A stretch of DNA of 64,000 bases from Notospermus geniculatus (GCA_002633025.1 NMRB01001075.1:159972-223971), one strand, 5' to 3'. Shown: positions 20,396 through 63,527, numbered from the stretch's first letter. Translations and numbers: made by a program. Notes: generated by a model from the letters alone, not told the origin.

Positions 20396-21678
20396 CTCCT
20401 TGGCGTTATAATCGTCTCAGTGGGTGTTTGGATCATGACTGGGTCCAGCCACGTCCTTCCGTTGAGCAGTATACCATTCCTTGGAGACATTTTAAAGCTG
20501 ACCGCTGGAATTCTGATTGGCTTTGGCGTCGGGGTCATCCTGATGTCCTTGCTGGGGTTGTTTGGGGCCCTCAGGGAGAACCAGTGCATGGTGACCACGG
20601 TAGGTGGAGTCACTCTTTACCAGATTTGAGATTGCGACGTGATGCGTGCGAATGGGAACACGCACGCTGGATGACACCGTACTCGAGAGACATGTATTCA
20701 CCGTTTGTGTTCATTAGGGAGGTTTAGAAATCAAACGATAAACGTAAACTTTACGACAACGTTATTTTTCATACTACACAACCAGATTTTATATTGCATT
20801 TTTGGTACCAAAATAACGTTGTCGTTAACGTTTACGTTTATCATTTGATTTCTAAACCTCCGTATTGTGACTACAACTTTCTTATAATTCTGTTTCCCAT
20901 TGAGGAGGCCCCTACTGGGTCATAATTAAGCGATTTTCGGAACTACTTCGTCGGAGAGCTAACATATTCTTCAATGATTATTTCAGTTTTCCGTTTTGCT
21001 TGGGAGCGCTCTTTTTCTGGAACTTGGCTGTGGAGTTTGGGTACGTCTCTCTTTTCTATTCTTGCAACGACGTCGTGTCTTTTGGTTTGGTTTCGGTCAG
21101 CGCCGCTTTACGGCTGACTGTAAAACTACGGCTACCTTCCCCATTCGGCTGTGTAACTCCTGAGAACACGGAGGGTTCGGAGCGCTCGCTCCCTCCGTCA
21201 CCGCACAAACGGTTTGTGTGCGGTGACGAAGGAAGCGAGCGCTAAGAACCCCTGATGTTCTCAGGATGGCTAGGTAGGACCGATGACCTAACTTGTCCAA
21301 ACCTTCACAACGGACAGCTGTCGTGATTGGGACGTAGGCCTAATTCTCACTCCTTCCACACCACATTTCATGCTGATGACTGATTTGTTTTCTTTTTTAG
21401 GCATTCCGGATGTATGATGATGAATTCGGGGCAGTGGCCGGAGGGGGCGTCAGTAGCATAGTCATAACTGTAAGCATTGTACCTTCTGGTGAGGGTGAGG
21501 TAGCGTCCAGTCACCAAAGACTGACAGGGAATTCTGAGTTCTGGTGTGATCACTGTATTTGATACGGTACCTAAATTTAATTATCGTTTCTTTACAGATT
21601 ATCGGGTTCGTTCTTTCAACAATATACTGTTGTTACGTCACCAAAAGTAACGATCACTTACGAGGACATCCTGTGTGA
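20396..21678 (+). CDS. Tetraspanin-like protein, copy 2 (exons 2-5, exon 1 missing)
   Basis: Exons are 20396-20599, 20987-21040, 21401-21469 and 21598-21678, identical in length and phase to exons 2-5 of copy 1. The protein differs only slightly: QCMVTT for QCMMTT, MYDDEFGAV for MYDDEYGAV, SNDHLRG for SNDQLRG, with the remaining differences synonymous or in introns. The short TM3-TM4 loop without a CCG motif is kept. Exon 1 (Pro-rich N-terminus and first half of TM1) is not present upstream, because the duplicated unit starts inside intron 1. The gene also lacks a visible promoter, so on its own it could not give a normal protein. Confidence 0.85.
20717..20863. mobile_element. MITE, family AGGGAGGTTTAGAAATCAAA
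   Basis: This is the copy 2 counterpart of 7274-7425, with better preserved ends AGGGAGGTTTAGAAATCAAA and TTTGATTTCTAAACCTCCGT. Confidence 0.87.
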
Positions 21679-22264
21679 CGTCATCAAAAATGGGGCTCTT
21701 TTCTGTGGGTAGCAAGACTGCGTCACTGAAAATGGAGGTGTCCTGATGGGGGTGTGGCCTACTGAAATGAATGGAGGTGGGACTTATGATGGAGAAAGAA
21801 GACAGAGCATTCCAGTCCCACGGAACTGTTCCTGATCTGTTCCAAGGCTGTGTCATCTTGAATGACGTCACCAAACATTTCCACCAATCAGGGGTGCGGA
21901 ATCTCGGAAATGCTGAAAACCCAAGAGCAACACTCGGAAATGAATCGATGATTAAACAAAAATAACATTTATTCAATTTAGCAAACAATATATACATGAA
22001 CACATTTTTACTGACCAGTTCTTGAAATGCGGACCAATCCCTTTGCAAGGCATCAAAGTTACACGGACTTACACCTGACACCCTAATTCCAAAAGGGGTC
22101 TTTGAATATTGTCTGATCTGTCTATGGGCAAAATTGTGGGCCAGTCCGTGGCACCTCAAGATTGTATCCATCTTTCGGAATGATTTGGAACTTTCACACT
22201 AACACTTCAAATCACAGAGCTTTTGAATCACAAATTATAGGACAAGAATGGCGCATGCGCAATG

Positions 22265-23514
22265 TCAAAACCTGGATCCAGGCGGGAAGCGTGGTGTCGT
22301 GTAACTTGGGGAGTAGACGTTCTGCGGCAACTTTGGCGGCGAAAACTGTAAGCGTCCTAAATTCCTGAGTGCGTGATTCTGGGAATGATAGTCCCAAGGA
22401 GAATACAGATGACTCGTCTGCGCTTGCGCAGGAAGTGACGTCATGGGGTAGCGACATGGCGAAGGATCGGCGATCGTTGGAGAAAATGGCGGCAGTTCCT
22501 GGGCCGAGCATCCGGGTATTTTTGGCTGTTGTGGAATTCTGATTGGTTGGACACTGTTTGCAAAACGACAGGCACTGTTCTCCATTAGAAATTGTCCGAA
22601 TTGTGCCTGAAGCTGCGCTTGTTGTGTACTTGACGTCACTGCTGTAAGCGGTTGACTAGAAATCCTGGAATCGTACGGCCATGTCTGCGCGGTCGGCATT
22701 TGTGGAAATGGCGGGAGAAAGTTCTGATTACACGCCGCCAGACTCTTCCACAGGAATCTGTAAGAGTATCTTTTCCCTGGTATTTTGATCAAAATCTGTT
22801 TGTCGTAGTAGTACCGCAGCGCCCGGCTCAGCTTGTCGTACGTCATGGCGGGTTTGTTTTTTCGTAGACCCCACTGTCTGGCCAGCTCATCGGGGTCCTT
22901 GATATGAAACTCACCGCGGACGCCTTCCCAGATGATGCATTCAGAGTTGGCGGAGTCTGAGAGGAGCTCGAGAAGGAACTGCCATAGAGTGATCTTGCCA
23001 CCTAGAATCAAAAAATAATCGTGAATAGAATGTGAATGATTTATCAAGAAGGATTAGGCCCTATGTTTGTAATGAAGGGGCAATGTCAGGTGATTGCGGA
23101 ATCACCAAATTCAGAGCGACGCAGTGGATACATTTTTTCCTGTCACCATACACCCGAGATATCAAAAATAGAAGCACAAAAAACGACACACAAAATGACG
23201 GTAAAACAAAAAGTCGTTTCCACATCTTGCAAATTTTCGACCACAACCGGGGTCTTCCTCAGGCGCTTTCTAGTAGAGATTCAGAACAGACCTGTAATCT
23301 CTACTAGAAAGTGCCTGAGAAAGACCCCGGTTGGGGTCGAAAAGTTTCGATATTTGGAGACGACTTATGTTTTACCACCGTATATCCGAGAAAATAAAAA
23401 AAACTTACCGCGAATCTTCATTCCCGTAGGTGAAGGTGATTTTCTCGGCTTTGTTTGCAGTCCGGTTGGGCTGACTTGTCCAAGGTGAAACCACTGCTCA
23501 GCAGGAGCGATCAT
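22265..23514 (-). CDS. ETS-domain transcription factor, copy 2 (two coding exons, 280 aa)
   Basis: Exons are 23514-23409 and 23001-22265. The length is two codons shorter than copy 1 because a THAQ-region pair of codons is missing; the ETS domain differs only at ARRWG/ARQWG. The recognition helix [15 protein letters not shown] is identical. The intron is about 400 bp and lacks the 653-bp and 1.2-kb insertions of copy 1, so it shows the ancestral structure. A one-base insertion at about 23521, just upstream of the chosen ATG, supports the start at MIAPAEQWF. The 3' end converges on the tetraspanin-like gene as in copy 1. Confidence 0.87.
23200..23376. repeat. Foldback, family CCAACCGGGGTCTTCCTCAG (uninterrupted copy)
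   Basis: The arms start GGTAAAAC...AAGTCGTTTCC and end GGAGACGACTTATGTTTTACC, enclosing inverted ACCGGGGTCTTCCTCAG repeats and inverted TTTCTAGTAGAGATT. It shows how the hairpin looked before the 1.2-kb insertion in copy 1. Confidence 0.87.
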
Positions 23515-23589
23515 CGTCGTTTAGTTCAGCGTTTTCCGTCAAAATCCCGTTTTGTAGCAGAATCCGCAACTTTGAACGAATTTTAGAGT

Positions 23590-25400
23590 TGTCACGTTTT
23601 CAAAACACTGGTCCGTGTTTTTGGAGTGTCCCGTTGATCACGAAAGATACTTATCAGTGTCAAACCACTCCAATGAGATTGCGGCAAGATTGCCTCTCCT
23701 TGCAGTGCCGGTTAAAAAACACTTTTTTTTTCGCAATCCGAAACCAGTTTTCCTATGTTCCCCGTCAAGTATCGATGTCTCCTTCCAAAGCACAACCCGG
23801 AGGCGAACAAATTTTAAACACTTGCCAAATCTTGATACTGTTTCTCTGCACGTGCGTGTTACCATGGAAAACTGACTAATGAACTCGGAGCCCATCGCAC
23901 CCTATTATACCCCAAAATTTTTAAAACGCCCGGGGCAGGGACAAAGTCCGGTCTTCTGATTCGCCGAGGGACCCTTCTTAGAAAAATCACCCCAATCAAT
24001 TTTTCACCCTTGCTAATTATGTCAGTACAAGTAATTTGTCACGAAGTACACAAATTAAGCGCAACTTATGATGGACATGTTGTTGCAGTTGTTAGCACAT
24101 AAACTTGGCGTGAATTACCAATGGTACCGGTAGCCCTTATGTACACTGATTCTGGTTCAAGTTATACTGGAATTGTTAGAAGTCAAAAGGCGATTATTAT
24201 GGTGTAAAAGTTCCTTTTCGGCAGAATAACACTATTCCGCGTGATTTGCCGCAAACGGCACGCGAAATTTCGTAGTGAGAAAACAATAAAGGACCACTAA
24301 TGATGTTTTTAAAGAGATTGTAGGTTATTATGAAAAGGGAAACAAACACACGGGTGTTAGCTGCTGATGTGAAATAAAGCGAAGGGGTTAAATTATTGTG
24401 TTAAACATTGGTCGTAAAAAAACTAGGCCCTGCGGAGGAATGAGGATGTCAGTGGATATTTTAAGACTGTTTTTTTCCGGTCAGATATTTGCTGCTGTAT
24501 GAGGTCTTGATTTTTGGGAAATGGGATGCCTGTCGTGTTTCTTATATAATGTCAGGAGATGTAGTCATAAAATACGAGTATTTGCTTCTTGAAGATTGTA
24601 TTACATCGGCATGTAACAAATTGCTTTTCCAAGATCACCAAAGTTCCCCGAGAGTCAACAGATTAACTAAAACATACAAAGGAAAAGTGTAATAAAGTAA
24701 TAAAGCATGTATCCGCAGTATTTCCTTCCAAAACGACACATCCTCAGGCAAAATTCTTTCAGACTAAAGCAGACCACGAAATTCCTAAATTTCTGTTTTT
24801 GTGTAAACTGCCAAAAGAGAAGTGTTTAATAATTGGGTTTAATTGTAAGCTTGTCCCACGGATACATCTGTAAGTCAAGCTAAAAAATAAACATCCGTTA
24901 ACTCATTGTAAAGTCCTCGTTCAATAGTTTTCAGCGGAGAATGTCGTTTTTGTGTTCCGCTGATTTTTTCTGTTGTGTTCCCGTTTTTCTCTGTCACTAG
25001 AGAAATTCTCGTCTGTTGTTTTGCCCCGTCAAAAAGTTAGGTGTAAAATGCGAAATCGACCGTGAAATTCCTCAGTCGGGTAAAGAAAGTGTACCTTCCC
25101 TGGGCGGGATAATTTTTTTTTTCATTTCCTTCTTCCGACTTCAAGGAAGATTTTTTCACACCCCGTGTATGACATTTCCGCGGATTGCTGCGGCTTTCTT
25201 CGCGATCAGCTGTCTTTAGCCCAACTTGGGCCGCGTTTCGGAATTCCTCCGTCAAATATTTTGAATGGAAAGTATCTTTCCAAACTTCATTCAACAAGTA
25301 CAGCGAAACAAAAAACAATAACTTGAAAAGGGGTCACCAATATGACCTTAGAACCCTTTTTGTGGCACGTCTTTCCTTGGGATCGTTCATAGCCGCCAAC
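23590..25400. other. No recognised gene (copy 2 counterpart of 12.5-14.4 kb)
   Basis: The stretch aligns with 12500-14310 but contains no supported exon. Open frames are not shared with copy 1. Confidence 0.6.
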
Positions 25401-25401
25401 A

Positions 25402-25573
25402 CAGGTGTAAAGGGAAAGAATGTCCCCAGGAAAAACTGTCCCAGGAACAAAAGATCCTATTGTTACATTCTAATCTCTGGGGATTGGTTTTCTATAGTCA
25501 TGCCGCTTATTCCGTCATTCAACAACAGAAGTGGACACTTTTTTCAGGGGGGCACTCTGTACCGTTACACCTG
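25402..25573. mobile_element. Small TIR element CAGGTGTAAAGGG...CGTTACACCTG
   Basis: About 172 bp with inverted ends CAGGTGTAA and TTACACCTG. It is nearly identical to 17143-17312 but inserted at a different site. Copy 1 lacks it near 14315. Confidence 0.82.
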
Positions 25574-25858
25574 CCCTGAAGATTGTGATCTAAGCCACTT
25601 CTTACATGGATTACGGGACATCATCGGGGAAATAAACGTATATTTCCAGCCAGCTGTAACCATTAACTTAGCACATGGCCCTCTGGGGCGGGGGAGGTAA
25701 GCGGCCGGTGAAGGAGAGACGGGCATTTTGTTGTTGTTTTGGATATTTTCCGCTACATTTCACGGAGATGGAAATTGGTGATGTTCTTTCGACATTTTGT
25801 TTGGTTGTATGTATCCCAGTGTAACATCTACAGTTGTTCCCTTTTCCCCAGTGTAGTA

Positions 25859-28042
25859 GGTTCGAAAACGTCAAACTTCTGCTGCGACCGTGTTGTGGAG
25901 CGCTCAGATCACGAGCACCTATCCATGCGCGTGTGTCGATGGCCTCTACCGAGGACATTTGTATTAATACACACATTCATATAGAGGACCTCCCTCCAAA
26001 CGAGGACGTCCTCGTTTAAACAGTGGAAAACCACATACAGACTGCGCTGGGTGTGTTACTGAGTGAAATAGAAAATGTCCTCGGTTGGTCGGCATAATTT
26101 CACATTGTTTTTTTCACCGATCAACTGTAGACCCAGACATGAAATTTTACCCGCAACAGAGTGGACTAAAACTGAGGACCCACCCATTTCTAAATGTCAA
26201 TTTTTTGGTTTAATACTACATTTAAGCATGCTATCTAACTGTGGACAGTTCTAGGACCTCGTTTATACACTGTTAGAAATTATTAATTTTACAGTAGTAA
26301 TTTTGCAGTAATTTTACAGAAAGTGCCTGCAGCAGAGTCCCCAGCACTTTCTGTAAATTTACATAATTTTTTTATGGTATGATTCATGTTTTCCTGTATT
26401 GGTTGGACTCCCATTGGACATCCCATTATGATGCCTTCTGAGAGCAGTATGAAATATAATTTGGTCGGCCTCCAGTCAAGTCTCTGTTAACATTTATTTA
26501 AGTCTGTAGTTTTACAGATCACTCTGTAATTTTACAGATCCAGTCCTGGGGACTCTGCTGCACAGATTTTCTGTAAAATCTTCTGTTATTTCTAACAGTG
26601 TATGGTAATTTGAAGTAGGTCCTCGATTGGCACCAAAGACGCGTATAGGTGCTCGATGAAGTGCCCACCCCAAACTTTAAAGAATCTATTCAAACAAAAT
26701 AATGTTTTCAGAACAATATCACCACAATACTTTACAATTTTCACATCGTCAGTTTTGCGTCATTGTCGGCGTTTCGTGTCAATATGTTTACAGTTAATTA
26801 GCTCTTTTAATCTTGTCGGAAAACATTCGCGTCCTTGTTTTATCTCGACCCGCTCCGGCCACCGCTCAGTCTCCAAGGAAAATGGATTAAATCAGGTTAG
26901 AAAACTGCCAAAATTTTACACCAAATCTTTCCCACTTGTCTTGTTTATGAATATTTATTTACCCGGAGAAAATTAGGACTCTTTTATTTCCAGTTTATGC
27001 TAATTAAGTCCCTAAGATCACTGTATAAACACAGTCCGCGTTTTCTCCAGATTTAGCCGCGTCTCGTTAGGACTAATGAAGTCACCTTTGGCAAGTCTAT
27101 AGGGGCATATTTCAGAAGAACAATTATTCGGTAATCATAATCAGCTGATAATTAACACAGGTGAGAGAAAGTTTGATTTGGTTAGGAAGCTACAACTTGT
27201 GAAGTTTAACCCTGTACCCTTGAGACTGACAGAAATATCACGGCTTGACAATTTTGGGGGGACACTAACAGGCGTTACAGAAGTAAAACGTTTCGCTCGT
27301 CTTTTTGTTGTTTTTTTTTTGTTAGTTTGTTTTTAGTCTTTTTCCCGGCTATCAAATTTAAAACAGTGTAAATTGTATAGACGTATCTTGGTTTATTCTA
27401 CAGTTGAAACTTCACAAGTTGCAGCTTCCTACCGAATCAAACTTTCTCACCAGTGTTAATTACCAGCTAATTATGATTACCGAATAATTTTTCTTCCGAA
27501 GTCGCCCTAAACTGCCACAGGTGACTTCATTAGTCCGAACTAGACGCGGCTAAATTTGGAGGAAACGCGGATCATGTTTTTGCAGTGATATATAGGGACC
27601 TAATTAGCGTAAACTGTAAATAAAAGATCCTAATTATCTCCTGGTGAATAAATATTTATAAAGAAGACAAGTGGGAAAGATTTGGTGTAAAATTTTGGCA
27701 GTTTTCTAACCTGATTTAATCCGTTTGCCTTGGCGACTGAGCGGTGACCGGAGCGGGTCGAGATAAAACAAGAACGCGAATGTTTCCCGACAAGATTAAA
27801 AGAGCTAATTAACTGTAAACATATTGACACGAAACGCCGACAATAACCGCCCATAGACGCAAAACTGACGATGTGAAAATTGTAAACTATTGTGGCAATA
27901 TTGTTCTGAAAACACGATTTTTTGGGTTTGAAGATTGTATTCTTCAAAGTTTGGGGTGGGTACTTCATCGACGCGAATGGATCTTCGTGACCTGAGCGCT
28001 CCACAACATGGTTGCAGACGGGAACAGTCATTGGGTTCGATT
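25859..28042. repeat. Large ~2-kb foldback element, copy 2
   Basis: This is the counterpart of 15005-16995. The inverted arms are about 26655-27195 and 27410-27965 (ACCCGCTCCGGCCACCGCTC and GAGCGGTGACCGGAGCGGGT). The left side contains the 333-bp insertion 26268-26600 that copy 1 lacks, while the loop lacks the MITE found in copy 1. Confidence 0.8.
26268..26600. mobile_element. TA-flanked MITE CACTGTTAGAAAT, 333 bp
   Basis: TA at 26266-26267 and 26601-26602 flanks ends CACTGTTAGAAAT and ATTTCTAACAGTG. The subterminal GTAATTTTACAGAAAGTGCC and repeated TTTTACAGA words add further pairing. Copy 1 has the empty site TTTATATAGTAATTTG near 15420. TA duplication suggests a Tc1/mariner relative. It is non-coding. 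Confidence 0.88.
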
Positions 28043-28792
28043 CGCCCCAAAGTTTTTATTTCGCCCCATGCAGTTATTCGAATATTTGCACCCGTATTTA
28101 TCCATTCCGTGCATCCCATTTATCCCATCTTTCCGTCCATCCAGTTATAGCATCCATCAACCACGTCCTTCCGTTTTTCCATTGCGTCCGCCCCGTCCCT
28201 CAATCAATCCATCTATCAAGGCCTAATCCTCCCCTTTTAGCCAAAAACATCTTTAAAATCGACTATGAATTTCTGGAATTTGGCACAAATTTCAATGTTC
28301 CTAGCACAGACGGCGCCCCTGTTTCCCCAAATCCTGAATCCGCTCCTGCTTATGCCACTCATCCGAGGGCTTCATTTATTTTCGGTGTAGCAATCTGGAA
28401 CAGCAAACCAATAGGACCTACTTATGGTAGGCCAGATTGGCAAACTGAGTAGGCCACTAGCCAAATACCCATCCTTTGGCTGTCTGAGGGTCATGTATGC
28501 CGTTGATCTGTGCTAGGCCAGGGTAGGAGGAAGACTGGTTGTATGAATAGGCCTACACTCAACTAATCACCATCTTTTCCCACTGGAGCCCTGGAAGCTC
28601 ACCGTGGCTGTCCTCTGGCCAATGGCACCCTTCCACTTTGAAAGGAAAAGGATGACAAACAGAAAATTCCTATATATTTTCCATTTATTATTCACCATTT
28701 AGTCAAGACAGCAGTGACTTATAGATTTACAGTTGAATAGAAAATATCTTGGAGCCCGAGAAATTCCCGGGAAAACGAGGTCCCGTCTCTCA

Positions 28793-30668
28793 TCAACCGA
28801 CGATGCTGAGTTTCTCGTTTATTGCTAACTGAGTTCTCGTCAAATTGGAAAGATATACCACCATCAGTAAGTCCTGAAATGAACAGATTATAAAGTGGAT
28901 CAGAATACTTAGAAGTGACTGCACCAGTTTGAGAGTCTGAGGTGCTGGGTCCAATCCCCAATAGGGGATGGGGCGACCAAGTTTCACAGAATTCAGATTG
29001 TAGCTATACCTAACTAAGCAATCGTCAAGCGGACAACTGGAGGCTACTGGGCGCTCACCTTCAGATTAGAGTTCAACATTTCTTCAAAATCTTCCCGGTT
29101 GATCTGTGGGACACTGTTGATCATCTCCATTAGTTCACGTCCTACGCTGCTGTCCGCTGTGATCTTACCACTCTGAAAATGAAATGCACATTTTGAAAAG
29201 TTTGTACGTTTTAGAAATGTCCAGGGTCAGGAAGTACCCAGATCAACAGACCTACTAAATGGAAAGAGCAGGTCTTAAAGTGAGAATGTTAAGACCAGAG
29301 TAAAACTAAACTTACCAAAACATCATCGACATATTTCAAAACAAGGTCTAACTTTTGTTGGAGTTTAGCACACGCACCGGCCACCTGTTGTAAGTCAGTG
29401 GCCATATTGGTGATTCTCTTGGGGTTGTGTTTACCATGTTGGAGCCACTCCACTGAAACATTAGAACAGTGAGGGTTAAAGGAGTTAGACGCCGAAGTTG
29501 TAAACAAGCTGGTTTGTTTACAAATATGGTCGGCAAACTAGTTTTATTCCTTCGTGCAGGTGGCAGCACCCGTGATCGTTAGACTGGTTCCCGGTCCGAT
29601 GCAACTCACTCACGATATTCACGTCAGTACATATCACCGACAATAGGTGGCAGCACCGCAGGCGTCCGTGGATAGAGAACCAGTGAGTGAGTGTTTACAA
29701 CTTCGGCGTCTAACTCCTTTAAGATAAGAATTTAAGAATTTCCTACACATGCAATTTCCTAATGATGACACAGACAATGTAAACTGAGATACTTACATCC
29801 CACTTTCTCGGGTTCATATGTTGTTATTTCCAAAGGCACTGGCGTAAACATCGTTCCCACTGTTTTACCGGGTACGCCCATCTTGGTACTGACATATGTT
29901 TTCATTCCCATTTTGGCACCTTTCAGTGACATGTCTAACGTCAATAACACAGGATTCTTTGCTTCTCTTGAATAGTACTCGTGGATGAGGACTGAATGTT
30001 CCGTAACTTCAGAGCTAGTTGAGTACCTGCAGGGAGAGAAGAAATATAAGTCATATGGAAGCTTCTCAAAATAAATGTAAGAAGTCATTCCCAGTAAACA
30101 AGAGCTGGAGATACCAGGCCGATTTTCTGAAAATCTGGAGGTGATATACTGTACTGACCATCCGACGACGACTTCAGATGGGTTGACCTTCTTGTGAAGT
30201 TCAAACATATTCCGAGCAAACTCAATATCGATGGCGACTTCATCTTCTGATTCATTGTGCGGGACTGTGAAGCAATTTGTAACTTCAACTGCACTTTTAT
30301 CAATGATTCCTGAAATAACAACAAGAATGAGGACCTTGATTGATACATGACGTCATCACCAACACAACAATTGGAACCCTGTATATTGTTTGTACGCATG
30401 TATGTACTGCAGTGTAGCTAGGCCTAGCAGTACACTGATGACGTGCATGAATGCACACGCCGGGATGACACATATGGAGATGTAACCACTTTTCAGGGCC
30501 TGATTTCAATGCAAGTACGCTGCTATCATTTCTGTTTTTGCTTTTCATCGGAAGACTACCTAATAAAGTTCCTATAACACGTTTGGCGTCTTCATTTCGA
30601 CGCTCATAAGAGTCTACAATGCTGAACAAAACCAGCGGATGTATCCGGCAAATGAGACTGGAAGCCAT
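28793..30668 (-). CDS. EIF3F: eIF3 subunit F, copy 2 (complete, six exons, 273 aa)
   Basis: Exons are 30668-30560, 30309-30159, 30026-29797, 29452-29316, 29172-29059 and 28873-28793; all phases fit and the sum is 822 bases. The start [19 protein letters not shown] matches the beginning of the MPN domain; the long Ala/Pro-rich N-terminal extension of vertebrate eIF3f is absent. The MPN domain covers roughly residues 5-140 with [15 protein letters not shown] and no JAMM metal ligands; the C-terminal helical part runs from [13 protein letters not shown] to INEKLSIVG. eIF3f joins eIF3h in the eIF3 core on the 40S subunit. Exon coding differs from copy 1 mainly at silent sites. A TTAA-flanked MITE sits in intron 3. 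AATAAA at 28689-28684 is the likely poly(A) signal. The gene is divergent from POLE. Confidence 0.96.
29480..29718. mobile_element. TTAA-flanked MITE (piggyBac-like target), 239 bp
   Basis: TTAA at 29476-29479 and 29719-29722 flanks perfect inverted ends AGGAGTTAGACGCCGAAGTT and AACTTCGGCGTCTAACTCCT. The matching site in copy 1 (GAGGGTTAAGAATTTCC, near 18900) is empty with a single TTAA. The interior contains GGTGGCAGCACC repeats and no coding capacity. Confidence 0.93.
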
Positions 30669-30885
30669 GCTGTCTTTTTGACTACCACGCACTGCAAAAA
30701 TATCAACGATTTGATTTGTTGCAATTGACGAAAATGAAATTAAAAAATAAAAGTCAGATATTTCACAAAATAAGGATATAAAATTAGATAATCTCCGGAA
30801 AGAGATTATTTGAAATTTATTCTTTACTTTATTTGTCGTATTTTCTAGACTAGTCCCCTGTCCTCGAGCCGCTCCGCTTCGAGGA

Positions 30886-30914
30886 CAAATTCAAATTCAA
30901 ATTCAAATTCAAAT
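30886..30914. repeat. CAAATT simple repeat
   Basis: Five tandem CAAATT units just upstream of the eIF3f start region. Confidence 0.85.
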
Positions 30915-31239
30915 AGTTTTATTGCTCCGTATAAAAAGAACATTTATATTGGAGGAGAATACAATAAAACTGTGTTATCGGGAGGCCGTAAGATGTCTCC
31001 CTCCCCTGTGCACAGTGGCCGATTCGTGGAGTATTACAGGCTAAAATGTTAGTTAAAGTGCACATTCTTGGCGAATTCCGGCATCGAATATGTCCGCAGA
31101 GTCCCTCCACCTTATGTTATAACAGTTACGTCTGTTTAGAGCCTTTTATCCACATTGCACTGACTGGCACGTGCCGTTCTAAAAATAGATTCGGGCGGAG
31201 CGTCTCGAGGACAAGGACCAGTCTATCCCGCAGCGAATA

Positions 31240-31251
31240 TTTGGCGCCAAA
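31240..31251. promoter_or_regulatory. E2F-like palindrome TTTGGCGCCAAA
   Basis: The 12-base perfect palindrome TTTGGCGCCAAA is an ideal E2F/DP site. E2F sites are typical of promoters of replication genes such as those for DNA polymerases. It lies about 750 bp before the first recognised POLE exon and about 570 bp from the eIF3f start, in the space between divergent genes. The role is inferred from position and motif. Confidence 0.55.
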
Positions 31252-32002
31252 GATAAACAAGATGGTGGTCGCCGAAATCAAATGAAATAACCCCAGTCAT
31301 AAAATCCTTATTTTCTGTCCACATTCAGGCAGGATGGTGTTGCAGAACAGTGGAAAATATAGATCTGACAAAGAAACAGACAAAAAAGGGGGCGAATCAA
31401 GGTGCCGACCGTTTACTTAGTGAATTTGGCCGCTAATTTGCCTATAAAAAATAACCCCCATAAAAATGTACAGTGAAGTGTGTGCACGGACAGTGCAGTG
31501 CACTGCAGAGAGTGCATTCATGTATTGAACCGCAAACAATAACATTGATTTAGCTGTGCCTGATAGGCCTACATGTTGTAAGACTCCAGCGGCGGGCTTG
31601 CACGAAGGACCCAAACAAACTAATTAGGCCTAGGCCTAGGCTGGGTGTTACGTGTCCGTGTAGCTAGCCTGCCTCTCAGCCAGGCCAGGCCCCTATTGCC
31701 TATTATAAAAAAATATTTATTATGCCTAGGTATGCCACACGACGGGACGGTCCGCTTGGATTGGTTGTCGCCGACAATGAATGGAGATGAGACTCAGCAA
31801 GCCATGCCCCGCCGGGCCTTGGCCTCCCCTTTTGTAGGTCTACAAGAGTAGGCCTAAGTGCTAAGAGTAAGACTCCAGTCAAGACTAGGCCTAGGTACGA
31901 CGTCCTGTGTATGTCATAAAATGATATGAGATGAATGATCAATTATTTCAAATCTTTCCATTTCACCCCTCCACATAGGCCCCTATGTTATTCATGTTTC
32001 AG

Positions 32003-47287
<15,285 letters not shown>

Positions 47288-47375
47288 GTAAGTGCCTGTC
47301 CTTTCTGGAGGAGTCCTGCTTACAGAGCCATTTTGTTTGGATATGACCAATTTGGGTCGAAAGTTTGATGTCCTT

Positions 47376-47490
47376 AACTCATCTGCCCCCAGGTTTGAGC
47401 AGACGGTATCTTCTGTTAAAGTTTTCTGAAAGCCTTGGAACTAAATTGGAAAAAATTTGAAGAAATATTCTTCAGATGGTTCACAGGAAT
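47376..47490. other. Junction of POLE copy A and copy B
   Basis: At 47489/47490 the copy A sequence, inside a TIR element of the CTCATCTGCCCCC family (TTCAGATGGTTCACAGGAA), switches to TTGACTTGGGTGGCGTTGC, which matches intron 3 of copy A from about 33256. Everything to the right follows copy B, starting upstream of exon 4. Confidence 0.9.
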
Positions 47491-47625
47491 TGACTTGGGT
47501 GGCGTTGCTGTGACGATGACCTAATTCAGTTTCTGCAACTCATCTTTTAGAATCCCAGTTATGAGAAAGGAATACTGTAGTTTGAATTTCACAACTTGTC
47601 AGCACTCTTACCATGTCAATTTCAG

Positions 47626-63527
<15,902 letters not shown>

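Larger units (their letters stand above)
30669..32002. other. Divergent intergenic region between eIF3f and POLE
   Basis: About 1.3 kb separates the eIF3f ATG from the first recognised POLE exon. It contains a CAAATT tandem repeat (30886-30914), an E2F-like palindrome (31240-31251) and AGGCCTA words (31560-31860). POLE exon 1, expected to encode a short variable N-terminus, is not identified. Confidence 0.6.
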
